NCBI GenBank assembly: GCA_965219915.1
Contig: OZ244794.1
Location: forward strand, 2,914,001-2,978,000
DNA: 64,000 nt
Origin: Bin80 sp965219915
GTDB lineage: Bacteria > Bacteroidota > Rhodothermia > Rhodothermales > Bin80
Reading direction: 5' to 3'
The notes beneath the pieces were generated by a model, which was given only the letters and a program-made list of their open reading frames with translations, did no database searches and was not told where the DNA came from. A program made the translations under genes and the position numbers. Each line of letters begins with the position of its first letter. Position 1 is the stretch's first letter. Positions 8,638 through 18,469 of the stretch are shown one piece after another.

Positions 8638-10200
8638 CTACTCCCACTCGATGGTAGCTGGGGGTTTTGAACTGATGTCATACACGATGCGGTTAATACC
8701 CCGAACTTCGTTGACGATCCGGTTAGCTACATATCCAAGGAATTCCAGCGGCAACTTGGCCCAGTCTGCAGTCATTCCATCTTTGCTGGTTACTGCTCTG
8801 AGCCCACATACTTGTTCATACGTTCGCTCATCTCCCATTACCCCCACACTCTGAACCGGTAACAGAACGGCGAAAGCCTGCCACACATCATTATAATAGT
8901 CCTGCGCATGCAATTCTTCAATAAATATTCGGTCAGCTTCCCTCACAAGATGCAAACTCCTTTCACAAACCGGTCCAAGGATTCGCACAGCAAGCCCCGG
9001 ACCAGGAAACGGGTGTCGGCCAATGATCTCCTCCGGTAAGGCCAATAGTCTGCCAATCTCTCGAACTTCGTCCTTAAATAACTCCCGAAAGGGCTCTAAT
9101 ATTTCAAATGGATGATCTTCCGGCAATCCACCAACATTGTGGTGTGTTTTTATGGTTACACTGGGGCCCTTGAAAGAGATGCTTTCAATTACATCAGGAT
9201 ACAGCGTACCCTGCGCCAAAAATTTCGGTTTGGTGCCCAGCGCAGAGGTTAAGGCCGATGTTGCTTCCTCAAATACATGTACAAACGTATTACCGATCAC
9301 AACACGTTTGCGCTCTGGATCCGTGATCCCCTCCAGGCGAGTCAGAAACCGCTCACTCGCATCAATTGCTTCCAGGCGAATCTTAAAATGATCGCGGAAA
9401 GTATTCTGCACACTTCCCCATTCGCCGTGGCGTAATAGCCCGTTATTCACAAAAATACAGGTGAGCTGGTCACCAATTGCCTCGTGAATCAACCGGGCAG
9501 CAACAGATGAATCTACTCCTCCAGATAGTCCCAGGATAACGTGGTCCATCCCGACCAATTCGCGTATCTCTGCAATCTTCTGTGTCATAAAGGAGGCGGG
9601 AGACCAGTCACAACGGCAACCACAGATTTCCCCCACAAAGTTCTCAAAGATGCGCTGCCCGCCTTCCGTGTGCACGACCTCTGGATGAAACTGCACGCCG
9701 TAATGTGGTAGCGTTTTGTGGCGTAGTCCAGCAATAACTGCACTTGTCGTATCTGCTATAATCTCATAGTCAAGGGGAGCATGCGTGGGCAAGTCTCCGT
9801 GACTCATCCAGACCTGTGAACCGTTTTCAATACCCGCAAGCAGCTTATCATCCCGGCGAATATTGAGCGATGCGCGCCCAAATTCCCGATGTTCAGCAGC
9901 CTCCACTACGCCACCAACGGAATGGACCAAGGCCTGCAGTCCGTAACAGATCCCCAGCAAAGGCATGGGGGAACCATCCTCCCGCTGAAGCTGAAGAAGT
10001 GCTGGGTCCAGTTGTGGTGCACCTGGTTCATAGACTGAGCTTGGGCCCCCGGAAAGTACAATCCCTCGTGCAGTTGCAAAATTCTCAACCGATGCAGTAC
10101 AGGGAAGAATCTCTGAGAATACACCTGCTTCGCGTATTCTGCGAGCGATTAATTGGGTATACTGGGCCCCGAAATCCAGAATAACTATCCGCTCATCCAT
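8638..10200 (-). CDS. guaA: GMP synthase (glutamine-hydrolysing)
   Basis: A 520-residue GuaA, converting XMP, ATP and glutamine to GMP. The start at 10200 (MDERIVILDFGAQYTQLIAR) matches the family N-terminus; the longer open frame is read-through of the gcvH-guaA spacer. The class I glutaminase triad region shows LLGICYGLQALVHSVGG with its nucleophilic Cys and VQFHPEVVHT with His/Glu. The PP-loop ATPase motif is LGLSGGVDSSVAARLI, and the dimerisation domain ends with the usual PPATIEWE. Length is typical. It is followed one base later by the binding-fold protein gene. Confidence 0.97.
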   Translation of the reverse strand: MDERIVILDFGAQYTQLIARRIREAGVFSEILPCTASVENFATARGIVLSGGPSSVYEPGAPQLDPALLQLQREDGSPMPLLGICYGLQALVHSVGGVVEAAEHREFGRASLNIRRDDKLLAGIENGSQVWMSHGDLPTHAPLDYEIIADTTSAVIAGLRHKTLPHYGVQFHPEVVHTEGGQRIFENFVGEICGCRCDWSPASFMTQKIAEIRELVGMDHVILGLSGGVDSSVAARLIHEAIGDQLTCIFVNNGLLRHGEWGSVQNTFRDHFKIRLEAIDASERFLTRLEGITDPERKRVVIGNTFVHVFEEATSALTSALGTKPKFLAQGTLYPDVIESISFKGPSVTIKTHHNVGGLPEDHPFEILEPFRELFKDEVREIGRLLALPEEIIGRHPFPGPGLAVRILGPVCERSLHLVREADRIFIEELHAQDYYNDVWQAFAVLLPVQSVGVMGDERTYEQVCGLRAVTSKDGMTADWAKLPLEFLGYVANRIVNEVRGINRIVYDISSKPPATIEWE

Positions 10201-10211
10201 ACTGGAATTGC

Positions 10212-10595
10212 CTATGCGACTTGATCGGCATATTCTTCGGCGGATAATAAATCTTCCAGTTGCTCTGGATCTGATACACGAAGCTCTATCATCCAACCCT
10301 CGCCAAAGGGATCACTGTTCACCAATTCCGGGCTAGCTTCAAGCGCTGGGTTATGTCGCTCAACAACCCCGTCTACGGGAAGATAAAGTTCGGAAACGGC
10401 CTTGACCGCCTCTACAGAACCAAACACTTCTCCCTGCTCAAAGGCTTCTCCTTCAGGTTCCAGCTCTACAAACACAATGTCTCCCAATTCACCCTGGGCG
10501 TAATCAGTGATACCAATCGTTGCGGTAGTACCATCTTCATGTATGCGTACCCACTCGTGTTCTTCGGTATACTTTAGATCTTCTGGAAAATTCAT
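10212..10595 (-). CDS. gcvH: glycine cleavage system H protein
   Basis: A 127-residue lipoyl carrier that shuttles the aminomethyl group between the P and T proteins of glycine cleavage. The fold starts with YTEEHEWVRIHEDGTTATIG, and the lipoylation site is Lys65 in FGSVEAVKAVSELY. The C-terminus (NSDPFGEGWMIELR) matches the family. No gcvP or gcvT is in the window, so the rest of the system must be elsewhere. It lies between accC and guaA with short gaps, probably in one transcript. Confidence 0.95.
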   Translation of the reverse strand: MNFPEDLKYTEEHEWVRIHEDGTTATIGITDYAQGELGDIVFVELEPEGEAFEQGEVFGSVEAVKAVSELYLPVDGVVERHNPALEASPELVNSDPFGEGWMIELRVSDPEQLEDLLSAEEYADQVA

Positions 10596-10618
10596 GACTG
10601 GTGGTTTACGGGAATCAA

Positions 10619-11959
10619 TTAGTCCTGCGGTAGCATTTGCCGCTCTACAAAATGCGTATCAATTTCTCCGCTAATGAACGCAGGATGCTGTAACAATTCT
10701 TTGTGGAACGGGATCGTTGTGGGAATACCTTCCAGCACAAATTCATCCAAGGCTCGCAACATGCGACGAATAGCCCGTTCCCGGGTAGGCCCATGCGTGA
10801 TGAGCTTGGCAATCATGGAATCATAGTGTGGTGGAATTGTATATCCGTTATAGACGTGCGTATCTACGCGGACTCCAGGACCTCCGGGTTGATGGAACTC
10901 CTTAATCTTTCCTGGAGCAGGTCGAAAGTTTTTCGAAGGATCCTCCGCATTGATGCGACACTCAATTGCATGACCATCCATTTTAACATCCTCATTGGGA
11001 AGCTGCTCCCCCATCGCCACGAGGATCTGCTGCTCGACTAGATCCTGACCCGTTACTTCTTCAGTTACCGGATGCTCCACCTGTATCCGGGTATTCATCT
11101 CCATGAAATAGAAGTTCTGGTCTGCATCAAGTAAGAACTCAACCGTACCTGCGCCTTCATAATTGACGGCCTCGGCCCCCGCAATAGCCGCAGCACCCAT
11201 GCGTGCACGAAGATCGCTGTCAACCGCTACCGAAGGAGCTTCCTCGAGTAGTTTCTGATGGCGTCGCTGCACAGAACATTCCCGTTCACCGTAATGCAGC
11301 GCGGTTCCGCGCCCATCCCCCATGACCTGAATTTCGATATGTCTGGGTTTTTGGATCAACTTTTCTAGGTAGACATCAGGATTACCAAATGCCCCTTCTG
11401 CCTCTGCCTGAGCTGCATGGAACTGACGCTCAAAATCGTCCGCATCCATGACCGCTCGCATCCCTCGACCTCCTCCACCTGCACTGGCCTTAATCATGAT
11501 CGGATATCCCATAGACTTGGCAAGCGCCCTGCCATGATCAAGCGATGGTACGACCCCATCGGAACCGGGCACCACAGGAACGCCGGCAGCCTTCATCTGA
11601 TCCTTGGCACGACTCTTATCACCCATCACGGCAATTGTCTCCGGCGATGGACCTATGAACTTTATACCATGATCCGCACAGATCGCACTGAACACGGCGT
11701 TTTCTGCGAGGAATCCGTATCCGGGATGTATCGCGTCCGAGTCGGTAACTTCGGCGGCTGCTATGATTCGATCCGGTTTGAGATAACTCTCAGAGGACGG
11801 TGCCAGGCCAATGCACACCGCTTCATCAGCATAATACACGTGGAGTGCGTCCACGTCAGCTTTGGAGTACACCGCTACGGATTTGATTCCTAATTCTTTG
11901 CAGGCACGAATCACCCGGAGGGCAATTTCTCCTCTGTTTGCAATCAGGACTTTCTTCAT
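10619..11959 (-). CDS. accC: biotin carboxylase subunit of acetyl-CoA carboxylase
   Basis: A 446-residue AccC, which carboxylates biotin on AccB using ATP and bicarbonate, the first step of fatty-acid synthesis. The start MKKVLIANRGEIALRVIRAC is the family N-terminus. The ATP-grasp glycine loop (IMIKASAGGGGRGMR), the FMEMNTRIQVEHPVTEEVTG segment with the bicarbonate/biotin site, and RINAEDPSKNFRPAPG are all present. accB lies immediately upstream; the accB stop and accC ATG are about 15 bases apart, the usual accBC operon. Confidence 0.97.
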   Translation of the reverse strand: MKKVLIANRGEIALRVIRACKELGIKSVAVYSKADVDALHVYYADEAVCIGLAPSSESYLKPDRIIAAAEVTDSDAIHPGYGFLAENAVFSAICADHGIKFIGPSPETIAVMGDKSRAKDQMKAAGVPVVPGSDGVVPSLDHGRALAKSMGYPIMIKASAGGGGRGMRAVMDADDFERQFHAAQAEAEGAFGNPDVYLEKLIQKPRHIEIQVMGDGRGTALHYGERECSVQRRHQKLLEEAPSVAVDSDLRARMGAAAIAGAEAVNYEGAGTVEFLLDADQNFYFMEMNTRIQVEHPVTEEVTGQDLVEQQILVAMGEQLPNEDVKMDGHAIECRINAEDPSKNFRPAPGKIKEFHQPGGPGVRVDTHVYNGYTIPPHYDSMIAKLITHGPTRERAIRRMLRALDEFVLEGIPTTIPFHKELLQHPAFISGEIDTHFVERQMLPQD

Positions 11960-11974
11960 ACCGGGTGCGCCCAA

Positions 11975-12499
11975 TTATGGGGACTCAATAAGCAGCAATG
12001 GTTGATCATACTCAACTGGATCGCCATCGCCTACAAGGATTTGTGTCACCGTTCCTGCAACCTCGGATTCCACTTCGTTCATCAGCTTCATGGCCTCAAT
12101 AATGCAAACGGTCTGCCCTTTGCTCACGCTGTCCCCAACCTGAACAAAAGGTTCTGAATCAGGCGACGGTTTCGCATAAAATGTACCCGGCGTTGGCGCA
12201 AGTACCGGCGTACCATTCGTAGACTCGTTCTCGGAATGTGGTGGAGACTCAACCTCTGGAGAATCGGCTCCTTTTTCCTTGATAACGGCAGTCGTGCTCG
12301 GTCCAGCCTGAACAGTCACCGGAATAGGAGCCGGTGCCCCTTCCTGAATGGTCGGTGAAACGTACTGCCGAACCAGAACACGAACGCCATCGGCTTCGAT
12401 TTCAACTTCCGCTGCACCACTCTCAGCTGCCATTGAGATCAATTCCCGAATACGATCAAAATCGCTCTTGGACCAAGCTTTGGAAAAGAATTTTGGCAC
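11975..12499 (-). CDS. accB: biotin carboxyl carrier protein
   Basis: A 174-residue BCCP. The N-terminal helix-strand part (FDRIRELISMAAESGAAEVE) is followed by a Pro/Ala/Ser-rich linker (about residues 50-100) and the biotinyl domain with the biotin-accepting Lys138 in CIIEAMKLMNEVESEV. The best start is a GTG at 12497-12499; the next ATG would remove the first 22 residues. It directly precedes accC. A short gap separates it from efp, which lies upstream on the same strand, and the efp-accB pairing is frequent in bacteria. Confidence 0.94.
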   Translation of the reverse strand: MPKFFSKAWSKSDFDRIRELISMAAESGAAEVEIEADGVRVLVRQYVSPTIQEGAPAPIPVTVQAGPSTTAVIKEKGADSPEVESPPHSENESTNGTPVLAPTPGTFYAKPSPDSEPFVQVGDSVSKGQTVCIIEAMKLMNEVESEVAGTVTQILVGDGDPVEYDQPLLLIESP

Positions 12500-12533
12500 G
12501 TGACTTTTTGGTTAACTCAAATTAACAGAATCG

Positions 12534-13100
12534 TTACTCCGCAACCCGCGTGATATAGGCCCCAGTATCCGTGTTGACCCGAACAAGGTCCCCTTCGGAA
12601 ATAAACAGCGGAACATTGATTGTTGCGCCACTCTCCAGCTTTGCCGGCTTTGTGGCCCCGGTCGCGGTATCCCCCCTGACCCCGGGATCGGACTGCACAA
12701 TCCTCAGCTCCACACTCTTTGGCAACTCAGCCAGGAGCGGAGCTTCGGTTTCAGCATGAAACAGAATATCAATCATTCCTCCTTCCTTGAGGAATTCGCG
12801 TTTAGCCACGCTCTCTGCGGTCAGAGCAAACTGGCTGTAGTCCTCCATATTCATAAAGTGCATCCCCATCGCATCCTCGTACAAAAACTGATGCTCGCGA
12901 CGCTCTATCCGTGCCTGCTGTACCTTCTCTCCCGCCCGAAACGTCTTGTCTACGACACGACCTGTCCGAATATTCTTCAACGTTGTTCGAACAAAAGCTC
13001 CGCCCTTGCCCGGCTTCACATGCTGAAATTTCACGATCTGCCACAGTTCACCATCCAATCGCATGGTAAAGCCGTTCCTGAAATCTGTCGTATCTGCCAT
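12534..13100 (-). CDS. efp: translation elongation factor P
   Basis: A 188-residue EF-P, which enters the E site to relieve ribosomes stalled at polyproline stretches. The three beta-barrel domains are of normal length. The modifiable tip loop reads HVKPGKGGAFVRT, with Lys32 at the tip, so a lysine-type modification (or none) rather than rhamnosyl-Arg is expected. The C-terminal signature SGATINVPLFISEGDLVRVN matches the family. It sits upstream of accB and downstream of bshB1 on the same strand. Confidence 0.96.
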   Translation of the reverse strand: MADTTDFRNGFTMRLDGELWQIVKFQHVKPGKGGAFVRTTLKNIRTGRVVDKTFRAGEKVQQARIERREHQFLYEDAMGMHFMNMEDYSQFALTAESVAKREFLKEGGMIDILFHAETEAPLLAELPKSVELRIVQSDPGVRGDTATGATKPAKLESGATINVPLFISEGDLVRVNTDTGAYITRVAE

Positions 13101-13189
13101 AATAAACGATTACTTCGGCACTGTCAACGCGAATATAACACGTATCTGATTGTTGTGCCCAAAAGGATATTGAATGTTCGCCCACTATG

Positions 13190-13936
13190 CTACCGAAAAG
13201 GTGCTTCCATGTTGAGAAACATATCAAGATTAGTGGTCCCCAGCATGCCGTTGTACTGGAAAGGCTCTCCATACGTGCAGCCAATGAGATGGCCATACGT
13301 GCGAGCACGTGCTTCAATCCATTCTGAGAAGCCTGCATTTGAGATGAAGGTTTTGGGCTCCTCACTTGCCTCCTTATAGACTGGACTATGTACCTGGGAT
13401 CCATAACACCTGAGCGCCTGCATTCGCTGCTCCCATGTGCTCGTGACATCCACAATGAAGGTTGGCTTAAAATGCTTCACTTCGGCGAAGTACAGTACGT
13501 GCTTGGGCCTCCAGGGTGCCACACCCGTTCCTGTACTTGTCTTCATTTTTTTCAGCCCCGCATAATAGCACGCATCTCGTACAAGGGTATGCGTAGCATT
13601 GTGATCAGGGTGCCGACAATCCTCAGGATGTGTCATGACTATACGTGGGCGCCACTTCCGCAACACTTCAATCACGCCCCCCAAACCTGAGGCCGTTATG
13701 TTGCCATCCGGGAGTCCAAGATTTTCACGCGCTGAGAGCCCAAGAACTGCGGTTGCTGCGGCAGTCTCTTTGGCACGTAATTCGGGCGTCCCACGTGTAC
13801 CAAGCTCTCCACGGGTCAGATCCAGGGCCCCAACCTGCAGTCCTTGCCTGACGCACAGTGCCAGTGTCCCGCCAGCGGCTAATTCGACATCATCTGGATG
13901 GGCGGCAATCGCCAGTATGTCAAGTGTTTCCGCCAT
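13190..13936 (-). CDS. bshB1: bacillithiol biosynthesis deacetylase BshB1
   Basis: A 248-residue zinc-dependent deacetylase of the PIG-L/LmbE family. It removes the acetyl group from GlcNAc-malate in bacillithiol synthesis. Zinc-binding motifs are AAHPDDVEL near the N-terminus and the CRHPDHNATHTL segment in the middle; the CRHPDH form and the TRGELGTRGTPELRAKE segment are characteristic of BshB1. Its ATG overlaps the leuS stop as TGATG, indicating translational coupling. No bshA or bshC is in the window. Bacillithiol is known from Firmicutes, Deinococcus and many Bacteroidota. Confidence 0.9.
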   Translation of the reverse strand: MAETLDILAIAAHPDDVELAAGGTLALCVRQGLQVGALDLTRGELGTRGTPELRAKETAAATAVLGLSARENLGLPDGNITASGLGGVIEVLRKWRPRIVMTHPEDCRHPDHNATHTLVRDACYYAGLKKMKTSTGTGVAPWRPKHVLYFAEVKHFKPTFIVDVTSTWEQRMQALRCYGSQVHSPVYKEASEEPKTFISNAGFSEWIEARARTYGHLIGCTYGEPFQYNGMLGTTNLDMFLNMEAPFR

Positions 13937-16533
13937 CACTTGGCAGCTACCAGGTTAACTATACGACCCTTCACATAAATCTCCCGATATGGAGGCTTGC
14001 CTCCCAGAAACCGCCTCACATTTGGCTCGCGTACTGCGGCTTCGATCACATCTCGTTGGTCTGCATTTGGAGCAACATGAATCGTCGCCCTCACCTTTCC
14101 GTTGACCTGCACGGGCAAAGGTATACTATCTTCAACGAGATAGTCGTCATTCAATACCGGCCACGCAACATAGGCCAGCGACCCCTCGTGCCCAATCCAG
14201 GACCAGAGCTCTTCTGCAATATGTGGCGCAAACGGCGAGAGTAAGAGAATCAGTGGTTCTGCAATCCTCCTAGGAATAACATGCCACTTGAAGGCAGCAT
14301 TGACCAGCTCCATAAGAGCCGCAATGGCCGTGTTCATTCGAAGGGCTTCAATGTCTCGTGTTACACGATCAATCGTTTGATGCAGTACCCTCAACTGTGT
14401 TCGGCTTGGTGCTTCCTCGGTGAGAGGCTTGGTCGTGATCAGACGCCATACGCGGTCAAGGAACCGGAAAGTCCCGTGAACCCCTCGCGTGCTCCAAGGC
14501 TTTACCTGTTCTAGAGGCCCCATGAACATCTCATAAAGCCGGAAAGCATCTGCCCCGTACTGACTAATGATTGTATCAGGGTTAACCACGTTGCCTCGAC
14601 TCTTGCTCATCTTGAAGGCACGCACATCAAGTCGAATATCCGGTGCTGATTTCAATACGAAGGCCTCACCATCCTTGATCACAGACTCCTCGTCAACACG
14701 GACAGATTCCACGCTCGCACCAGAAGAGATTTCTTTGCCTGCATTCACACTCTCTGCACTGACCCAGTCGCCGGTCATACTGTTGCGCCAAGCAGTATAT
14801 TCAAGCTCCCCCAGTATCATACCCTGGTGAACAAGTTTGGCAAAAGGCTCCGGCGTTGAAACCACTCCAGCATCGTAGAGCACCATATGCCAGAACCGGG
14901 CATATAGTAGGTGAAGCACCGCGTGTTCAGATCCGCCAACATACAGGTCCACGGGCATCCAATACTTCTCGAGCTCTGGATCAACGAGACGTTCTGTGTT
15001 ATTCGGATCAATGTAGCGCAGGAAATACCAACAGGATCCTGCCCATTGCGGCATTGTATTGGTTTCCCTTCTCCCCGATATACCGGTATCTGGATCCGTA
15101 ATGTTCAACCATTCCGAAGCCAAAGCAAGTGGACCTTCAGGTGTTCCGCTTGGCTTGAATTCAGCAAGTTCTGGCAATGCAATTGGTAACGCTTTCTCGG
15201 ACAATGAACGTACTTTTTCATCTTCAAATACAATCGGAATCGGCTCTCCCCAATACCTTTGTCTGGAAAACAGCCAGTCTCGTAACTTATAGTTGACCTT
15301 TCGCTGTCCCAGTTCATGCTCTTCTAACCAGTCCAGTATTCTCGCTTTGGCATCCTCAACATTCAGGCCGTCCAGAAAGTCACTGTTGATGGCTGGGCCA
15401 TCTCCTGTATAAGCCAATCCAGTAAAACCTGGAGGTGGCTTTACGGTACGACGAATCGGTAGATCATACCGTGCGGCGAATGCCCAGTCTCGTTCATCCT
15501 GCCCAGGAACTGCCATGATAGCTCCGGTCCCGTAGGATATCAACACATAATCGGCAATCCAGACCGGGATAGATTCTTTCGTTACGGGGTTTACGGCATA
15601 TGCCCCTGTAAAAACACCAGACTTATCCTTCTGCAACTCAGTTCGTTCCAGATCGCTTTTGCGGGACGCCAATTCTTGATATTTTCTGACCTCATCAAGT
15701 TGGTCCCTTGTTGAAATTTGCTCCACAAGAGGGTGCTCAGGAGCAAGTACCATGTAGGTCGCCCCGAAAATTGTGTCCGGTCGAGTGGTATACACGCGAA
15801 TGCTGGACGATTTATCGCCATATATCGGAAAATCTATGTCTGCCCCTTCGCTCCGCCCAATCCAGTTGCGCTGCATTTCCTTCGTGCTGGTGGGCCAATC
15901 CATATGATCTAGTCCTTCCAGCAGTCGTTCGGCGTAGTGTGTAATGCGCAATACCCACTGCCGCAGCATTCGCCGTTCACAGGGATGTCCACCGATGTCG
16001 CTCCTGCCATCAATGACCTCCTCATTGGCCAATGTGGTGCCCAGTTCCTCACACCACCAGACAGGTACCTCGGCTTCATACGCAAGCCCACGCTCAAACA
16101 GCTTCAAAAAGATCCATTGCGTCCACTTGAAATATGCCGGGTCAGTTGTATCCACCTCCCGGTCCCAGTCATACGAGAGCCCTAGGGATTTGAGCTGCTT
16201 CCGGAAACGGGCAATGTTTTGTTCTGTTGTAATACGTGGATGTGTACCGGTCCGCAGAGCGTACTGTTCAGCCGGCAGGCCAAACGCATCCCACCCAATT
16301 GGATGCAACACATTGAACCCGCACATCCGCTTATACCGTGCGACAATGTCTGTCGCCGTGTAGCCCTCGGGATGCCCAACATGTAAACCGGATCCACTCG
16401 GGTACGGAAACATGTCCAGAACGTAGTACTTTGGCTTGGAAACGTCGACCTCATTAGGAGTACGAAATGTCTTCTTCGACTCCCAATAGTTCTGCCAGTG
16501 ACTTTCAATTTTCTGAAAAGGATATGCCGCCAT
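13936..16533 (-). CDS. leuS: leucyl-tRNA synthetase
   Basis: An 865-residue class I synthetase charging tRNA-Leu. The start at 16533 (MAAYPFQKIESHWQNYW) matches the family; an earlier ATG would add 19 unrelated residues. The HIGH motif is HVGH in PSGSGLHVGHPEGYTATD, and the KMSKS loop is FKMSKSRGNVVNPD. The editing domain includes TTRPDTIFGATYMVLAPEHP. The C-terminal QVNGKVRATIHV is typical. Length fits bacterial LeuRS. It lies about 170 bases downstream of dnaJ and is coupled to bshB1. Confidence 0.97.
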   Translation of the reverse strand: MAAYPFQKIESHWQNYWESKKTFRTPNEVDVSKPKYYVLDMFPYPSGSGLHVGHPEGYTATDIVARYKRMCGFNVLHPIGWDAFGLPAEQYALRTGTHPRITTEQNIARFRKQLKSLGLSYDWDREVDTTDPAYFKWTQWIFLKLFERGLAYEAEVPVWWCEELGTTLANEEVIDGRSDIGGHPCERRMLRQWVLRITHYAERLLEGLDHMDWPTSTKEMQRNWIGRSEGADIDFPIYGDKSSSIRVYTTRPDTIFGATYMVLAPEHPLVEQISTRDQLDEVRKYQELASRKSDLERTELQKDKSGVFTGAYAVNPVTKESIPVWIADYVLISYGTGAIMAVPGQDERDWAFAARYDLPIRRTVKPPPGFTGLAYTGDGPAINSDFLDGLNVEDAKARILDWLEEHELGQRKVNYKLRDWLFSRQRYWGEPIPIVFEDEKVRSLSEKALPIALPELAEFKPSGTPEGPLALASEWLNITDPDTGISGRRETNTMPQWAGSCWYFLRYIDPNNTERLVDPELEKYWMPVDLYVGGSEHAVLHLLYARFWHMVLYDAGVVSTPEPFAKLVHQGMILGELEYTAWRNSMTGDWVSAESVNAGKEISSGASVESVRVDEESVIKDGEAFVLKSAPDIRLDVRAFKMSKSRGNVVNPDTIISQYGADAFRLYEMFMGPLEQVKPWSTRGVHGTFRFLDRVWRLITTKPLTEEAPSRTQLRVLHQTIDRVTRDIEALRMNTAIAALMELVNAAFKWHVIPRRIAEPLILLLSPFAPHIAEELWSWIGHEGSLAYVAWPVLNDDYLVEDSIPLPVQVNGKVRATIHVAPNADQRDVIEAAVREPNVRRFLGGKPPYREIYVKGRIVNLVAAK

Positions 16534-16704
16534 ACAATCAACTATATTCAAGGCTTGGTGCAAACAGCCAAGGTTAACGAACACCAACACAAATATATTC
16601 CCATTTCGGCTTTTGCTGGCGATCGTTGATTAACCTGGTCTTTGGTGTGTCTAGCCGAGTTCGCGGGTATTCTCTCCTGTTTCCGCTCAATCTAAACACT
16701 CGAC

Positions 16705-17862
16705 TCACACAAAGGCATCTTTAACCTTTGAGAAAAAAGATTTGCCTTTACCTTGCGTTGGCGTATTCGATGCGCCAGATTCTCTAAGCTTCTCGAGCAA
16801 ATCTTTATCGGAATCAGAAAGGTTCTGTGGGGTCCACACATGGACTCGAATCAGCTGATCCCCTATCCGTGAACTTTGAAGTTGCCCAAGTCCTTTTCCC
16901 CGCATACGTAAGACTTTGCCAGATTGCGTCCCCGGATCAATGGTTACGCTTGCCCGCCCGGTGAGTGTGGGGACTTCAATATCTGCTCCCAAGGCTGCAT
17001 CAGGGAAAGAAATTTCCAGGTTATAGATCAGATCACTGCCCCTGCGAATGAAGTGATCATGCGCCTTTTCCCGAACTTCAATCCGGAGGTCTCCGGCCCT
17101 TCCTCCACGGATTCCAGCATGCCCCTGACCTCGCAGATTTATAGTCATTCCGTCTTCCACACCCGCCGGCACGTTGATCTTGATGGTTGACTGCGCCTCC
17201 TTCCGCCCTTGTCCCCGACATTCTGGACACTTGTCCTCGATTGTTTGACCCTCGCCGTCGCATCTGCTACATTCCGACACACTGACAAATTGTCCCAGAG
17301 CAGTCTGCCGTACACGCCGCTCCTCTCCTGTGCCATTACAGGTACTACAATTATTCAGTTGGCTGGGACCTCCCCTGGCCCCACTGCCCTCACATTCTCC
17401 GCATGATGCCAATCGGCGGATCTTGATCTGCTTTTCTACACCTGTTGCAATTTCCTCCAGTGTCAGCGGCAGTTTTCGGCGCATCGTGGCTCCCGGTCGC
17501 CCTTTTTCCCGAGTTCGCTGCGCTCCTCCCCCAAAGAAATCACCAAACATTCCACTTCCTCTTCCCCCTCCAAAAACATCACTGAAAGCACTGAAAATAT
17601 CGTTAATGTCACTGAAACCTGTCTGCTGTCCTCCTCCAGAGCCACGCAGGCCTGCTTCGCCGTAGCGATCATAGATGGACCGTTTCTCTGAATCGCTCAG
17701 CACCTCATAGGCGACTGCCGCCTCCTTAAAACGGGACTCGGCTGCCTTATCACCTGGATTGCGATCCGGATGATTCTGGAGTGCCTTCTTCCGGTAGGCT
17801 CTTTTAATCTCGTCCGCGGATGCATCCCGCTCCACTCCCAAGACTTTGTAGTAATCACTCAT
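16705..17862 (-). CDS. dnaJ: chaperone DnaJ
   Basis: A 385-residue J-protein that delivers clients to DnaK and stimulates its ATPase. The J-domain has YRKKALQNHPDRNPGDK with the HPD triad, followed by a Gly/Phe-rich linker (about residues 70-120). Four zinc-binding repeats follow: CGECEGSG, CSTCNGTG, CSRCDGEG and CPECRGQG. The C-terminal substrate domains are complete. Its ATG overlaps the grpE stop as ATGA. dnaK is not in the window. Confidence 0.97.
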   Translation of the reverse strand: MSDYYKVLGVERDASADEIKRAYRKKALQNHPDRNPGDKAAESRFKEAAVAYEVLSDSEKRSIYDRYGEAGLRGSGGGQQTGFSDINDIFSAFSDVFGGGRGSGMFGDFFGGGAQRTREKGRPGATMRRKLPLTLEEIATGVEKQIKIRRLASCGECEGSGARGGPSQLNNCSTCNGTGEERRVRQTALGQFVSVSECSRCDGEGQTIEDKCPECRGQGRKEAQSTIKINVPAGVEDGMTINLRGQGHAGIRGGRAGDLRIEVREKAHDHFIRRGSDLIYNLEISFPDAALGADIEVPTLTGRASVTIDPGTQSGKVLRMRGKGLGQLQSSRIGDQLIRVHVWTPQNLSDSDKDLLEKLRESGASNTPTQGKGKSFFSKVKDAFV

Positions 17863-18455
17863 TGTGCATCCGCTTCCACTGATGGCGCAGGTTCGGGTGT
17901 AAAGGCTACAATAACCTGCGCGTGCCTGAGTACCCGATCCTTCAAGCGGTATCCCGCCAGACTCTCGTGCAGTACCGTGCCACTCGCTGAACCTTCAGCG
18001 GCAGGTGCCTGTCCCACAGCTTCATGCAAGTGCTCATCAAATGGCGCACCGGTAGCCTCGATCCGCTCGAGGCCAAACTTCTCCAGTTCGGCAACAAAAT
18101 TCTTGTACACCAAGCTAACGCCGGATTGCAGTGACAGGAACGCGGCATCCTCCGATTCAATCTGTGCAGCGGCATCCAGCGATCGCTCCAAATCATCCAG
18201 GATCGGGAGCAGTGGCTTGATCACGGTTGCCCGTGCACGCGCCGGCCACTCAACACGCTGGTTTTCCATCCGGCGACGATAGTTGGCGAATTCGGCTGCT
18301 AGTCTGAGACGTTGATCCTTTTCCGCAGACAACGCCTCCGTGCACTCTGCCAGCGGATCGGCCGGCTCCTCCTGTGGAGCCTCCTCTTCGCTCACCTGGG
18401 AGGGTGACTCCTGATCAAGGGATTCATCCTTTTCCTCCGAAAACTGCTCAGTCAT
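17859..18455 (-). CDS. grpE: nucleotide exchange factor GrpE
   Basis: A 198-residue GrpE, the ADP-release factor for DnaK. An acidic, disordered N-terminal tail (about 35 residues) leads into the long helix with ANYRRRMENQRV and the conserved LLPILDDLERSLDAA. The beta-domain signature is FDEHLHEAVGQAPA and the C-terminus has LAGYRLKDRVLRHAQVIV. It sits between hrcA (14-base gap) and dnaJ (4-base overlap), the classical heat-shock operon order. Confidence 0.96.
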   Translation of the reverse strand: MTEQFSEEKDESLDQESPSQVSEEEAPQEEPADPLAECTEALSAEKDQRLRLAAEFANYRRRMENQRVEWPARARATVIKPLLPILDDLERSLDAAAQIESEDAAFLSLQSGVSLVYKNFVAELEKFGLERIEATGAPFDEHLHEAVGQAPAAEGSASGTVLHESLAGYRLKDRVLRHAQVIVAFTPEPAPSVEADAQ

Positions 18456-18469
18456 TGTTGTTCTCTGTT

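Noticed and set aside
9870..10184. Plus-strand frame of 104 codons inside guaA
   Set aside because: Shadow of guaA; guaA is complete with both active-site motifs.
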